Source: Ceratobasidium sp. AG-K (lineage: Eukaryota; Basidiomycota; Agaricomycetes; Cantharellales; Ceratobasidiaceae). From it: DNA of 64,000 nucleotides. The translations under genes and the position numbers were made by a program. This document shows positions 9,367 through 22,289 of the stretch, in pieces. How positions within the stretch are numbered: the stretch's first letter is position 1; each line of letters opens with the position of its first letter. The stretch spans positions 2,604,001-2,668,000 of the forward strand of contig JAWNGF010000006.1 in the NCBI GenBank assembly GCA_037039685.1, written 5' to 3'. Below the pieces are notes generated by a model. It did no database searches. It saw only the letters and a list, made by a program, of their open reading frames with translations, and was not told where the DNA came from.

Positions 9367-11374
9367 ATGCACCGCTCGTCGTCGATGATGCGTACTTCGC
9401 TCTCGGGACTTCCCCGCAGCTCGCGCTCGCTGGTTCTCTCCCGAGGCGCACACAAGGAGGTCAAGTTCTCCAATGAGGGACGGGCGGCAATGCTCAAGGG
9501 TGTTGATATCCTTGCAAAGGCTGTCAGTGTCACTCTCGGACCAAAGGGTAAGTCGATGTTGTCTAATCCAACTCTACATTTCATTAACGATCGAATCAGG
9601 CCGAAATGTGATCATCGAGCAGCCCTATGGCGGCCCTAAAATTACCAAGGGTAAGCTCGAATACCATTCATCGAGAAACTTGCTAGAACATTCTATTAGA
9701 TGGTGTGACCGTGGCCAGGTCAATCACCCTCAAGGATAAGTTCGAGAATCTCGGAGCTCGTCTCGTCCAGGATGTCGCATCCAAGACCAACGAGATTGCT
9801 GGTGATGGTACCACCACTGCGACGGTTCTCGCTCGCGCCATCTACTCTGAGGGTGTCAAGGTAAGTTATCTTCAAATGAATCTAAACTCAAATTAATCTC
9901 GCATTGATAGAACGTCGCTGCTGGATGCAACCCAATGGACCTCCGCCGCGGTTCCCAAAAGGCTGTCGAAAAGGTCATTCAATTCCTCGAGGCCAACAAG
10001 CGCGAGATCACCACCTCGGAAGAGATCGCCCAGGTCGCGACCATCTCTGCCAATGGCGACGCACACATTGGTCAGCTGATCGCAACCGCCATGGAAAAGG
10101 TCGGCAAGGAAGGTGTCATTACCGTCAAGGAGGGCAAGACCACCGAGGACGAAATCGAGATCACCGAGGGTGAGTTGCCGAACCGTGTCATCCTCCCAAA
10201 ATTCATTTCAAATTCAAATTTAATTTAGGGATGCGATTCGACCGCGGTTACATTTCTCCCTACTTTATCACCGACGTCAAGACCCAAAAGACCGAGTTTG
10301 AGAAGCCTCTTGTCTTGTTGTCCGAAAAGAAGATTTCGGCTCTCCAAGATATCCTTCCCTCACTCGAGATTGCTGCCCAATCCCGTCGCCCGCTTTTGAT
10401 CATTGCCGAGGACGTTGATGGCGAGGCGCTCGCAGCCTGCATCTTGAATAAGCTCCGTGGTCAACTGAGCGTTTGCGCCGTCAAGGCTCCCGGATTCGGT
10501 GACAATCGCAAGAGCATCCTCGGTGACTTGGCCATCCTCACCGGCGGAACCGTCTTTTCTGAGGAAGTCGACGTCAAGCTCGACCAAGTCACCCCCGACA
10601 TGCTCGGCTCGTCTGGCTCGATCACAATCACCAAGGAGGACACCATCTTCCTCAACGGTGCCGGTGCCAAGGACGCCATCGCCGCTCGCTGCGAGCAGAT
10701 CCGCTCTGTTCTCAACGACTCCACTACCTCGGACTTTGACAAGTCCAAGCTCCAAGAGCGCTTGGCTAAGCTCAGTGGCGGTGTGGCCGTGATCAGGGTC
10801 GGAGGCGCGAGCGAGGTCGAAGTTGGCGAAAAGAAGGACCGATACGACGATGCGCTCAACGCCACCCGCGCCGCTGTCGAGGAGGGTATCGTCCCCGGTG
10901 GAGGTGTTGCGCTCCTCAAGGCCTCGGCTATGCTCACGGCCGAGACAGTCCCGACGAGCAACTTTGACCAGAGCCTCGGTGTCAGTGCGATCAAGAATGC
11001 GCTCCAGCGTCCGGCGAGGACGATTGTTGAGAATGCAGGCGAAGAGGGCAGCGTGATTGTGGGTCAGATTTTGGAGCGCTATGGGGACAAGTTCACTTGG
11101 GGATATGATGCGTCCAAGGGCGAGTTTACAGATATGATCGCTAGGGGTATTGTAGACCCTCTCAAGGTCGTCAGGACCGCCTTGGTTGATGCTAGGTATG
11201 TGTTTTTTTGTGTCTTAGTCTCTCCCTGAACTTACATGTTTTACTTTTAGCGGCGTTGCGAGCTTGTTGACCACCTCCGAGGCATGCATCGTCGAGGCTC
11301 CCGAGGACAAGGCTCCTCCGGCTGTTCCCGGCATGGGCGGCATGGGAGGCATGGGTGGAATGGGCGGCTTCTAA
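9367..11374 (+). CDS. hsp60: Mitochondrial chaperonin Hsp60 (GroEL family), 580 aa
   Basis: Exons 9367-9547, 9600-9650, 9700-9860, 9911-10169, 10229-11195 and 11251-11374; all introns are GT-AG and the phases join. The product is the ATP-driven double-ring folding machine of the mitochondrial matrix, working with Hsp10. The N-terminus (about 30 residues, rich in Ser/Arg, e.g. [19 protein letters not shown]) is a typical import presequence. Then follow [15 protein letters not shown], the nucleotide-binding [12 protein letters not shown], the apical-domain start [27 protein letters not shown] and the C-terminal Gly-Met tail ([14 protein letters not shown]). Length matches the family. It stands head-to-head with hsp10. 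Third positions are rich in C/G, as expected of a highly expressed gene. Confidence 0.96.
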
Positions 11375-11797
11375 GCTGATCGTTCTCAAAATTTCCCTGA
11401 ACTTCAATGCTATACTCGATCTCATTGTCACTTATTTTCGCATTTGGCATTCTTCCTGTCCCTCGTTCATTGTAAACTGTTGTGCTCTCGTGTGAAATGA
11501 ATCCCCCCTCATGTTAACGATGAATATTTTGTTACATGTGTGATGCCAGGCGTGAAGTGAATAGGATACGAGTCCAAGATGTAACCGCTAATTTGGTGCC
11601 AAAAAAATTAGAATAACAAATCTGTATGTAGACGATGTGGGATGGGCGATATAAAAAGAGAAAGAAACATTGCGCAATTCAGGTATGCTCACTGATAAAG
11701 TGGCCGCTGGTTGTGTGTAGGCAGATTTCAAATTTCATCAAACTGGAGGCGCATACAACTAGGTTAGCGCCGCTAGCGGTGAAGTTGGGCCAAACTT
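11375..11797. other. Convergent intergenic region
   Basis: Holds the 3' ends of hsp60 and of the reverse-strand DUF6535 gene at 11798-15306. No open frame with recognisable content. Confidence 0.5.
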
Positions 11798-14700
11798 TTA
11801 GTCCGTACCACCTGTAGATGCTATGGCCATTGCAATAAAATTGTCCTGTCCCGTAGCGGTAGCGGGATCGGCTTCTCCCTCGCCCCCACTTTGGTCTGTC
11901 GTGCCTGGTGTATCATCTTCGTGGCCTTGTTGCTCGGCGTTATCTTCCGCTCCCCGTTGGTGGAGAGCGTCCTGGCAACCGGTTTTGAGAATTATAAGGA
12001 TTTGAAGCCATGTGGGAGGCGTATCGTCGAAATTTTCTAAGAGGGGATGGATGGGTAAGAGTGTGCCAGTAAGAAGGGCCGGGCTGGGGTGCAACTCGGT
12101 AGACCCTTCGGTATAGGAGGCAATCATTTCGTCCAGAAGATGGCTACCAAGAAGGCTACGGGGGTCGTTTTGGTACAAGTGCATCAGGCTTGTGATCCAA
12201 AAGTCCATAAGCTTGGTACCGCAGGGGGTTTCAGGTGCATCGATGTCGTATGGGGTCTGCAAGTTGAGCGTGCTCCGTGACTCGGAGTCGTCCGGTGTGT
12301 CGGCCTGCAAAGGCTCCCGCGCTTCAAGCTCAAGGAATAGGCTTAGCGCACGTTCATGATTCCATATCAGAGAATGATGGTGAAGGTATAAAACCAGACT
12401 GGTAAAGTTCCAGAGGAAACGTAACATGTATGGGGCGATTTCCCAATCCAAGCTCGCTACCATTGCCGAATGATATAGCGGTTGAAGAAGTTCGACGGAT
12501 TCATTGAGAAAGGCTTCACAAGTCCCTGATGAGGTCCATGCCTCGTCCTTGATTTTATAGAAAGGCAAAGGCACTTCACTTGCCGACCCTGTGATTAATC
12601 CAAGAGTATGCTGCAGACCCCGCAAACACGCTTTTTTGAGCGCCAAGGAGTCGGTTAACGTCATCAACTTTATCAATGGAGTGGCGACCGTGGCTCCGAG
12701 TAGCGCACACGCGCGGGGGGTTTCAGTGATATGATTGATCATGCATAGAAGGTGAGGGACACCGCGGCTCAGGCTGTGAGGTCCCCGTTTCGTCCAGCTA
12801 GAGATCACATGAGCAACGTGCTCATCAAAGAAACAATATCTAGTATCCATTGCTGGAACGGAGGACTCGTATGTCACAAGAGTTAGAGCTCCTAGCAAGT
12901 TTTCAATGACTTTGAGTTGGGCTTCGCCACAATTGGACGCGTAGCTATCATAGTCAAGGAGCGCAATAAGACCGAATTTGAGTAAACCCATAGTCTCGGA
13001 GGCAGGGATTTCGGCCGAGGTCAGTTTGAAGTAGACTTCCTGTACCCTTGTAGTCCTTGCTTGGTGTCCGACAGGATCCAACTTTGGATAATTGCAATGT
13101 TTGAATGCAAGAACAGTTAGACATATCCCGACAGCGCGGCGAAGCGCGGCTGACTCTGGTGAAGTGGCGAGGGGGCCGACGAGAATCGATACATCATGGC
13201 AGGACTGGTACATGCACAAATAGCTCTTCGTGATTCCACTGATCAAGGCGATTAGAGCCGACTGTGATAGCGTAACCTCGTCGTCGTCGGCAAGATGTTG
13301 CCCTAGAAGCCTCCACCGCATGTCATTCTGCCTTGGAGGGTGATATGCCACGCAAAAACGGTCCTCCTTGATTGTAGCTAACAGGCTATCGAGATGAAAT
13401 GCCGCAAGGTCTGCACGACCAACCGATGGTTCCAAGCAATGCTCAACAAGTCTAGGTAGCGACCCTATTAATGATCTTATTAGAGATTTTGTAAATACTG
13501 TTCACTCACACGTTAGATTCCTCAAATATCTTGATCAGTGACGACCCAAGCTCTCCATTCAGTGAATCGGATAGACTGCGAGTAGCGGTTTCGAACACAA
13601 AGTATAACCTATCCCCATCTGTACGGTTCAGTTTGAAGCCTTCTCCATCCACGTGGTTTATCAAAAATCTAAACGAGCGAGAGTACAAGGAGCAGGTTTC
13701 CAACAATTTGTGATATTCGGGGCCTCGGGCACCACCGCCCAAATTTCGAATTGCTTCAAGGCTAGAGCGGAGGCGCTCTGCAACTAGTTGTACTCCGTTA
13801 CATTCCCATAGCGGCCAACGGGGCAGTTGTGATGGATGAGCGCCTGCGAGCGCCTGTAAAGCTAGGTCAACGGACCGAGAGTCTTCGCAGTTTGTTACCA
13901 TCCAGCAAAGCATCGAACTCGTAATATTATCCATAGGTGTCTGCGGATCGGCCAATGTGTTTCTTTGCTTGATGTAGCCAACACGTGCGCGTTGTATCCA
14001 GCGGTCTACAATGCTCCGAGCGCGTTCCGTGGGGTACATGTAGTAAATGCCATAATCGTCGTATCGGTTACCAGGAGAGATTTTGATATAAAATCCCACC
14101 AGCCATGTGACAAAGGCTCTTACATGTCGACTCCGGAGGACACCGTTCCACGATAAACCAATTACCCTTGCAGCGGAGGTGGTATAGGGACATAGCCAGA
14201 AAATCGCTGATAGCATCGCCGTAACGACGTAGAAGATCGTGGCAAGGCCCGTGATAATAGCGACTGGGAGCCCAACGGTGAAACTGATATCCAAAAGGTA
14301 TACCGAGAGCCCGATGGCAAACAATACTGGTAAATGTTTGAATGAGTGGATTCCAGATTTTATTGCGAATCACTCACAGAGTGCAGCGTGCATTAGCAGC
14401 GGAAGGACAGCTAATATTTCTTTCATCTTCCATGTCTCTATACCACCCCATCGCTGGTGTCGCAGTCGAGCTTGTTGCAGTACCGGGCCAAACCTCCCGG
14501 CCATGAAGGAGTAGCACCATTCCTTTGCCAGTATACAAACAAGGGACACAGCGACGCTAAGACTAAGGGAGGTAAACCAAAGCACATTTACGACAACCAT
14601 TGAAGTGGGAGGGTTAAAAGATGCACTCGGATCCATGTGGAGTCCCGATGAAGCGTTGACCGGCACTCCGGTTGACATGACACGCAGAGTCTGGGCGATT

Positions 14701-15306
14701 GCTAACAGTGTTTGGCTAGACGTTTCAGTGGGGTCAGGCTTCAATCCCTTAGAGCTCTCAATTACAAATCTGGAGTGTATTTGAGTGAATGCCAAATTAG
14801 ATGGAAGGGTCTCCCAGCTGGATGACTTGCACCTACGCGGTTGATATAGCCGAGAACAATGCTGCCTTCAGGCTCCTGTCAGAGTAAAGTTAAAAGAGTT
14901 GGACATAGGACACTTACAAAAACTGAGAAATTCCAAACGCGAAGAATGTTAGCAATATGAGACACAAAATAGAACCACAGAAGCTTACTGAGCATTACAT
15001 CCAGTGTCCTAAATGCATGGATTAGTAGCGGAGTGAGCACTGAATCCGAAATAAACTTACTTATTCCATCCGTCTACAAGCTCACCATCCATTCTATCAC
15101 TTTCATCGACGTACTGATGCCATACTCGAGCATTTGGTCCCATCTCGGCGCCAAGTTCGTCATAGTCTACGCCAAAAGTGCCCGGGCGCTAAAGTGGAGG
15201 CGCTCGAGCAGAGAGCTCTGACGAAAATATATATCCTCACCTGAGACTGTGTGTGCTGAGGATTTGGGTACGTCGTGCGATATGGAGTAGACCTTAGTGG
15301 TAGCAT
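11798..15306 (-). CDS. DUF6535-family multipass membrane protein, copy A, 1036 aa
   Basis: Eight exons (reverse): 15241-15306, 15061-15188, 14989-15008, 14918-14922, 14837-14865, 14378-14769, 13510-14326 and 11798-13451. All introns are GT-AG and phases agree. The N-terminal third carries the DUF6535 domain known from agaricomycetes: ARVWHQYVDES, DVMLIFAALFSAISTAFVIE (first membrane helix), VNVLWFTSLSLSVAVSLVCI (second), then LLMHAALCLLLFAIGLSVYL and further hydrophobic segments to about residue 270. The C-terminal 700 residues are soluble, helical-looking and of unknown role. Function of the family is unknown. The first helix is assembled from exons of 20, 5 and 29 nt. Upstream the frame stays open through GTG-ACC-TCG-CCC (15363), resembling MTSP at the start of copy C, so an ancestral ATG may have been lost. 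Copy B lies directly upstream on the same strand. Confidence 0.8.
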
Positions 15307-15706
15307 CTTTAGTGGAAGGGCTCTCTGGTGGTGGCCGGACGACGGTGCTCGGGGCGAGGTCACCTCAGCACGTGTGGCAGACCCCAGGTACAGCGCGGAG
15401 CCCCGGTGGACCCTCGCGTTGTATCAAGTCCCAATCTTTTGGGGATCGTGTCGTCCCAATCGGCAATATGCAAGACAGGTGTCATCCACACAGGCGCCAT
15501 TCCTAGCAGCTACATGCGGCAGACAGCCAGCCCTGAAAAAGCACACAGATTATGTAACCGACCGTGCAGTACTCCCGTGCCCATGTTAATAACTGGTGCA
15601 TCTGCGTTTCTAGTATGACTTTGAGGAGCGCGGTACGCTACTAATACATAATCAAGGTAGTCGTGGTAATTACTAGGCGGTAGGTGAATACACGGAAATA
15701 CGAGAA

Positions 15707-18700
15707 TTAAGGTCGATCTGCAACTGCATGCATAGCCATCAACAAACGTAGGGTGTGGATGGGGGGGATTGTTAGGATACTTACCCTCAACGTGTTCAAT
15801 TAGTGGGCCATCATCAAAATTTGCTTCGTCTTTGGCTTCTCGTCGGTTCGCCACGCTAACACTATCCCTGCTTGTTCTAATTTCGCTGTCACGATTCCTA
15901 AGTTCGCGCAATTTATTTTGGTCTGAGATATTCTCTTTGCAGCGCTGTTTGAGTGTGTGAAGGATTGTGACCCAAGTTGGGCAAGGAACCATCATCCAGT
16001 CGTTACGATCGACTAAAGGATTATAGTGAACCAGAGTTGTAGTAAAAATTTCTTGGCTAGGACGCATAGATGGCGCTCTCCTGTGGTACGAAGATATTAT
16101 GTCGTCCAGGACCTGGCTACTCATGAGGCGCTGAGGGTCGTTGGAGTACATGTCCACTAGGCTTGCAATCCATAATTCTGTGAACCCCATGTCGCAGACG
16201 GTTGAAACCGCATCAGGTCGCACTGGAATCTTGAATAGCACAGTCAGAATAGACGAGAGGCATGGAGCCAGCTCAGGAAATTGTGGTCGACAATGTAAGA
16301 TGAGCGAGGTCATGCTCCACAAGAACCGCATGACATAGGGTTTTACAACTAAGGTTTGATCCCCAGATATGGTTATATTGAATAGCTGCTCAAGAAATTG
16401 CTGTCCGAGGTGTTGACAGACCAGTGCTGACTCAATGGGATACTCCTCAAAGCAAGGACCGTAAGGCTTGCCTGCTCTAGTATCGTTTGGCTCCGCAGAA
16501 CAGCATATAGCCTGTAAACATAGAACTTGGAGGGTTGAAGATTTGGTACTCAGAAACATTCTGACAAGTGGCTGGATAATCTGGGTGCCAAGTGTTCTGC
16601 ATGCGCCAGGGAATGAGATGGACGAATTGATGAGGCACGATAGTTGAAGACAGGTGTCGTCAGAGCTGCTATCGCCAGCATTATTGTCAGAGTCTATCCA
16701 CTTTGAAAGGATTTGGCTAATATGCTCTTCGCAGCGGAAGTCGCAAGGTAATGTTGGTATGACATTATTATACGACTGTACGTCCGTCAGGGATTGGAGT
16801 GCATCGCCAATGGAGCCAATTTCATCCTCTCCCGGATGGAAAACCGAAGTGTCCCTGGATAGCAGCCCGAGAAGCCCAAACTTCAGCCAAACATTCGTCT
16901 CGAGTGGTTCCATAGTCCTCGAAACAACCTCCAGGTACAATCTCCTGGCTCGGGACTGCTTATAGCCTGTATCAAGTGATATATGTGTTGGACCATGTTC
17001 CTCATTCGGAAAATCGCAGTGTCGGAATGCGACAACAGCAAGGCAGACCCCTATTGCTTGCCTAAGAGCATGCGATTCGGGTGGCAAAATCTTGAGTAGG
17101 TCGACCAGGAGGAAAGGTCGTTGGTAGGGCTCGTACATGTAGCTTTTGGTAATTCCATTGATAAGAGAGAGCAAAGGCGCTGGCGCCAGCATGACCTGAC
17201 CTTCACTCTTGATGAATCTTCGTAGGAGAGTCCATTTTCGTTGACTGTGCTCGAGCCGCAAGGTGCCTTGCACAAAATTCTCAAAATGACCTCCTGAATT
17301 CGGGAAGAGGGGTTGGTTGAACTCAAATGCTGCAAGGTCGACTCGGTCAACTGACTGATCCAAGCAACGCTCAATCATACTATGAAACAAGAAGTCAATG
17401 CCAAATGGCTCGGCAATACCTGGGCGAATTTACGGTTGGGAGCCTCTCAGAGCGTAAATCAGTGAGGCACTAAACTCATTGTCAAAGCTTTCTAGTTGTC
17501 CACGAGAACTAACGAGCGCAAGCCGGGGTGTATCACCTGAGTTATCCAACACCCCAGGATTAGCACGGTAGATCAAGCCTTCTCCACGGACAAAAGTAAT
17601 CAAAAATCTAAGTGAGCGCGAGTACAGCGAATAAGCATCCAATAATCTGTGGTATTCCGGTCCGCTTCTGTTGGCTCCGAGGGTTTCCATTGCGTTATGA
17701 CAAGTCTGCAAACGTTGGAGGATAAGATACACGGAGCTACATTGCCACAGTTGCCAGCGCGGCAAGGACAATGGATCTGCGCCCGCGAGTGATGGCAGAG
17801 CAAGGTTGACTGATCGCAAGTCTTCACAGTTGGTAATCATCCAGCCTATCATAGCGCTTGTTACATCGTCCATCGGAGTTTCCGCTTCCGCGGTAGTAAT
17901 CTTCTGAGGCGGCGGCGCTCCCTGAACGTTGTCCATCGTCCGAACAACAAAATTTCGGGCTCTCAGGAAGGTTTGAAACCCCTTGCTCAAGGCTCCAGCG
18001 CCTGCTGAACCAGCCTTGTTATTGCAGTGCCGATGAGTTGGTAGTGTTTGGGGACCGTGGATACCTTGGCAGAGTTCCAACACCCAGATAGGTATGGTGA
18101 TCAACGCACCAAGGAGAGCATACATCCACCGATTCCGAATTAACGCTACCCAAAATGGATAAGTGAGCCTTGCAACTGCAGTTGTGTAGGGCCAGAAGAT
18201 AACCGAAGAAAGCACGGTAATACTGACGTAGAATAGCGCCACTAGCGACGTGATCACTATCACGGGTATTGCCACCGTGGTGTTGATGTTCCAGAGATAC
18301 AGGGATAGTCCAACGGCGAATAGTACTGAGCGGAAAATTTAGTTAGTACGAGCTAAACTCTCCAGGAACAGACTGACAAAGTGCAGCGTGCATCAGCAAC
18401 GGCAATACAGAAAGCACCTCGCCCATTTTCCAACGCTTGATTCCATCCCATCGTTGTTGTCGTAAGCGGCCCTGGGCAAGAACCGGTCCGACCCTCCCGA
18501 CTAAAAATGAGTAACACCAATCTTTGGCTAGTATACAGACCAGAGAGACAGCGACACTGAGGCTTAGGGACGCGAACCAGAGGGTATTGACAATGACCGC
18601 CGATCCGTTGGGAGCGAACGGTAATGGCCCAGTTTCCCTTGGTGATGAAATATTGGGGGTCGAGACGGATGGTATTCCTAACATATTTTGAGACAATATA

Positions 18701-19239
18701 AGGAGTGTTTGAGCAGCCAGTTCGGTGTAATCTGGCTTCAGGTCTTTGGAGCTCTCGATCACGAAGCTAGGGTGGTGACAGTGTCAGGAGCCGACCAAGA
18801 AGAAGTGGTGCATGGAGTTGCTAAATACTTACGCAGTCGAAATAGCCGAAAAGAGTGCCGCCTGCAGGATTTGTGAGTACGGCGAATGCCTAGACAAAGT
18901 ATAGGCAGATACTGACGAATACTAATGTTGGTTATCAATCCAGTATATAAGTCCAAAAAAGCAGCGGAAACACAGTGGCTTACGAAGGATAACGTCCAAT
19001 GTTCTATAAGTATCATTTGAGAATTTAGCCAAGCCCAGTGCCTTTGGTTAGAAACATAAAACCACTGACTTATTCCATCCCTCAACGAGTTCCTTGTCCA
19101 TGCGATCGCTCTCGTCGACGTACTTGTGCCACACCCGAGCATTCGGCGCCATTTCAGCCCCAAGCTCGTCGCAATCTACGCCCAGTGTGCCAGGGCGCTG
19201 AAGAAGGTGGGCATGCATGAAATAGAGGTGCAAGTCCAT
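15707..19239 (-). CDS. DUF6535-family multipass membrane protein, copy B, about 1038 aa
   Basis: Exons (reverse): 19070-19239, 18984-19003, 18917-18921, 18833-18861, 18378-18766, 17434-18325, 15785-17379 and 15707-15723. Exon sizes 20, 5 and 29 nt and all phases match copies A and C. The DUF6535 domain is plain: ARVWHKYVDESDRMDKELVE, DVILLFAALFSAISTAFVIE, VNTLWFASLSLSVAVSLVCI, then LLMHAALC. The start is uncertain. Copies A and C have an intron just before the R-P-G/R-S-G codons; here the matching donor (GTAACT at about 19244) would leave the frame off by one from an upstream ATG encoding MTSRRISTDD, so the in-frame ATG at 19239 is used. The last exon is also uncertain: without the intron at 15724-15784 the frame runs on to 15510. 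No known function. Confidence 0.74.
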
Positions 19240-19366
19240 AGTTACCTGGGCCCGTTATATAATCATCGGTAGAGATCCGCCTTGAAGTCATCCACAACAG
19301 GTCCGTTCCTATATATGAGGATCTAAAACTCTCCAGAGATACAACTAACTTCGTTACGCTTGCATA

Positions 19367-19993
19367 TTAGGCCGAAAGCCGCGTTTGCTCGTCACATACA
19401 CGTCGACTCGGTCCGAGCCGGTTCGCGAGTGGGCTAAGGTCTGAGCATTCTAGTTCCCCTGTGCCTACGTCTAGCTGGCGCAAACGGTAATCCGTTGAAC
19501 AGAGCATCAGACACGCGCTCGTGACGTATCGTACCGCCCAGAGATCCGAAAGGGGAGGGCATGTGCGTCTGCCTCGAGCTTGGAATAACTCTGTGAGGAC
19601 TGGGTCGCCTCGACATGCGTTCGCTTGCCTGCGGTCTTTCTTGCCCATACGCTTATTGGTGTTCCACGGTGGCATGCAATGGCTGTACAGCCGTACAGGA
19701 AGCTGTTGGTAATCTGGGGGGTGATAGCATGGTACGGGAACACAGGCGAAAGGCTGAACCTCGGGTTGTCTCGGGGTGACCAGGATGTACTGGCTTGCTT
19801 GCCTCGCCCACCTCTTCTGGGTAATCGAGGATTGCGGATTAGTAGAGAACACATGTGGTTGCAAAGACGGCCCTGAGATAACTTCGTGGCTCGCGCTCTC
19901 GCGTGAAACTCGATTCAGACTACTCTTGGCCTGTTGCTGCTTTAATTTTTTGCTATTTACTCCCTTAGTGGGACCATTGCGTTTCTTTGACAC
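19367..19993 (-). CDS. Unrecognised open frame, possible exon of a hypothetical protein
   Basis: A 208-codon reverse-strand frame with a basic start (SKKRNGPTKGVNSKKLKQQQ, looking like a nuclear localisation signal) and a Cys/Arg-rich C-terminal part. It opens with GTG rather than ATG, and an AG acceptor lies just upstream (near 20006), so if real it is an internal or last exon. I recognise no domain, and the overlapping forward frames are equally long in places. Coding status is doubtful. Confidence 0.22.
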   Translation of the reverse strand: MSKKRNGPTKGVNSKKLKQQQAKSSLNRVSRESASHEVISGPSLQPHVFSTNPQSSITQKRWARQASQYILVTPRQPEVQPFACVPVPCYHPPDYQQLPVRLYSHCMPPWNTNKRMGKKDRRQANACRGDPVLTELFQARGRRTCPPLSDLWAVRYVTSACLMLCSTDYRLRQLDVGTGELECSDLSPLANRLGPSRRVCDEQTRLSA

Positions 19994-20103
19994 CGTGTTT
20001 TGGATCTGAAGGAGAGATAGTGTAATATTCCGCCGAGTAATTGTCCATTACTACCAACTGTACAACGTATGTTATGAGCTATAGGCAACGGTCCACACAA
20101 TTG

Positions 20104-21925
20104 TTACGAGGTCTGATGAAATGTTAGACAACGAATAGGGTAGTTTCTATAATAAGCTATACTCACTTTGGGACGCCCGTTTGTCTTGCTTGCGTAGACC
20201 TCCATCGCTCGCAAGCGCTCCGTGAGAGTTGGGTGAGAATGGTGATACGCCGAATACCTGATACACGAAAAAAAATTAGGCCCACTCCAATAGGACAATC
20301 GACCAGAGAAAACTCACATCCAATCAACCCAGACGGTCGACAAGTTCTCAACGTGTAATCCCACAAGGGCTCGACTCAGCCTCGCGCGCATCGTTGACTC
20401 TTCGTCGCTCTTGCCCGGTTCCTTCTCACCAGCTAGACCCTGTGTGTCGAGCTCGCACGCAAATTGGTCAGCTTGGTACTCGAATCGGCGGCTGAGCGCG
20501 TTGATGAGCATCCCGACAACAGATTCAATGGGCGTGATGACCATTTGATAGAGCAGGAATGAGACGAGGGTGGGAGGCGTAGACCTATACACAAACAAGT
20601 TAGTAAACCCGAGCGAGCAATATGGGAATTTACGGTTCACCCACCCACTTCCAACCGGGAAACCGAAGCTAGCTAGCAGCGGCCACGAACGCATGAAAGG
20701 CGGGAAGACCGAAAAGAGGGCAAGTAGGTGGATTTGAGACACGAGCATGAGTTTCATCGGGTGCGAGTACTTCCAGTGGCCAAGTTCGTGCGCCAAGACG
20801 GCTTCAAGCTCATCAGGCTGGGACTTCTTGATGAGGGTGTCGAAAAGGACAATGTGTTTGCTCTGTAATCAATTAGGAACCCGAAAATTTACATGAGTAC
20901 ACCAGTGCTCACCCATGGAAGACCATAAAAGTACGCGTTCGAGTGAGCACTTCGTTTCGATCCGTCGATGACGTAGAGATCAGTCAACGGGAAGTTGAGA
21001 CGGGAAGCAAGGGATTCAATCCTAGTCCTCAGCAAGCCACTCTCGAGAGGCGACAGCTTATTGAAAAGTGGCTGGATGACCGTTGGGTACAGAACGACCA
21101 TGGCGAGTTGGAACGTAACCCTGTAAAAGTCTTACCCGTCAGTCGCTAAGCCGGAGCAATCGATATGAGCGAACGTACAGGAAAGTCATGAGCCACGGAA
21201 CAAAGTTTGCTCCCGCCCAGTCTACAATCTTCAAAAACCCAGCCATGAACGGCGCGCCAATCGCGAAACCAACCGCAATCCCCTTCAAAGTGTCAGCTAC
21301 GAATAGCCCTGGAGTCATCTTGTTGAAACCATGCTTCTCCTCGACAACGAATGTGCTGTAGATCGAAGGAAGGAGGTTGGGAATGTAGTTGAGTAGCCAG
21401 AAAATGGTTCCAAACATGATCGAGTGGGTGATCTACGGGAGAAATTTTATCAATTGTTGCCCTGGGTTGAGATTAGGAAATCCTACGTACCTCGTACTCG
21501 GGCCCGTATCCAAACTTGGCCAACATACTCCCGGCAGCGCGCCACGACCACGGAAGCGCGCCCGAAGTAAGGATCACTGTCTCCACAATTTGTGTATACA
21601 ACTTGGATACGACCCCAAAACGCGCCTTGTCCCGACCATATCGCTGCGACTTTTTAAACACCTCGTCGGTAAAGTGCGATTTAAGCGCCGGTGGAGGGAA
21701 AGGCTTCGAGTAGTTGGGGTACTGCCGGAATCTAAACTCGCTCCAAATGAGTGTTGGCTAACAGTAAGCTCGAGTAGGGACGTACATAAGATACGTCTCA
21801 AAGGCCCAGACGCTCCACGAAAAAGCTAACACGTAGCCTTGCCAGTTGATTGCGTCGGTCGAAATAAACCCAAGTTGGTCTTCGATCCCCGCCTGGAGGG
21901 CGGCGATGGGATTTTTCGTCGACAT
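20104..21925 (-). CDS. ste24: CAAX prenyl protease 1, Ste24 family (M48 zinc metalloprotease), 478 aa
   Basis: Exons (reverse): 21786-21925, 21491-21740, 21179-21432, 20913-21120, 20645-20862, 20318-20584, 20167-20257 and 20104-20112; GT-AG introns, phases agree. Ste24 sits in the ER membrane and removes the last three residues of farnesylated CAAX proteins; in yeast it also trims a-factor mating pheromone. Seen: several membrane segments in the N-terminal half; FVVEEKHGFNKMT; SNAYFYGLPW; and the zinc site HELGHWKYSH (about residue 305), with the third ligand expected in the later segment FEYQADQFA. Length is normal. The donor used at 20644 (GTGGGT) was chosen over GTAAAT at 20633 because only it keeps frame. 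The short last exon adds the final residues Thr-Ser. Confidence 0.92.
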
Positions 21926-22289
21926 CGGCGCGTCAAGTGTGGAACGAGCTAGAGGCCAAGTGGTAGATTTGTCGGTGTTTTATACGTCGAGGTCAGGCCG
22001 CATACACACTGTGGCCTTTCTGTGAGTGATCGACGTGGTGGTTGAGCGCGCTGGAGTTTGGAGCCACGTATCTGGACTGATCACGTAATGTAAATCCTGA
22101 CTCATGCTGACTCAACGTGGCGCTGAAGTCTAATCTCCCGAACACACAAGCATCAGTTCATGGAAACACAGCGCAAGCTCAGTTTAATTCATCACAGGTC
22201 TATGAACATAGTCTTTCTACTAGAGCAGAACCAGGGATATATTCTTATTGGGTGCGAGTCTCTTGTCCAACGCCAACGCCCCGAATGAA

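Noticed and set aside
10461..10994. 177-codon reverse frame inside hsp60
   Set aside because: Shadow of the GC-rich third positions of hsp60; no family match, and hsp60 itself is certain.
20631..20636. GTAAAT as donor in ste24
   Set aside because: Using it puts the next exon out of frame; GTGGGT at 20639-20644 preserves the conserved protein.
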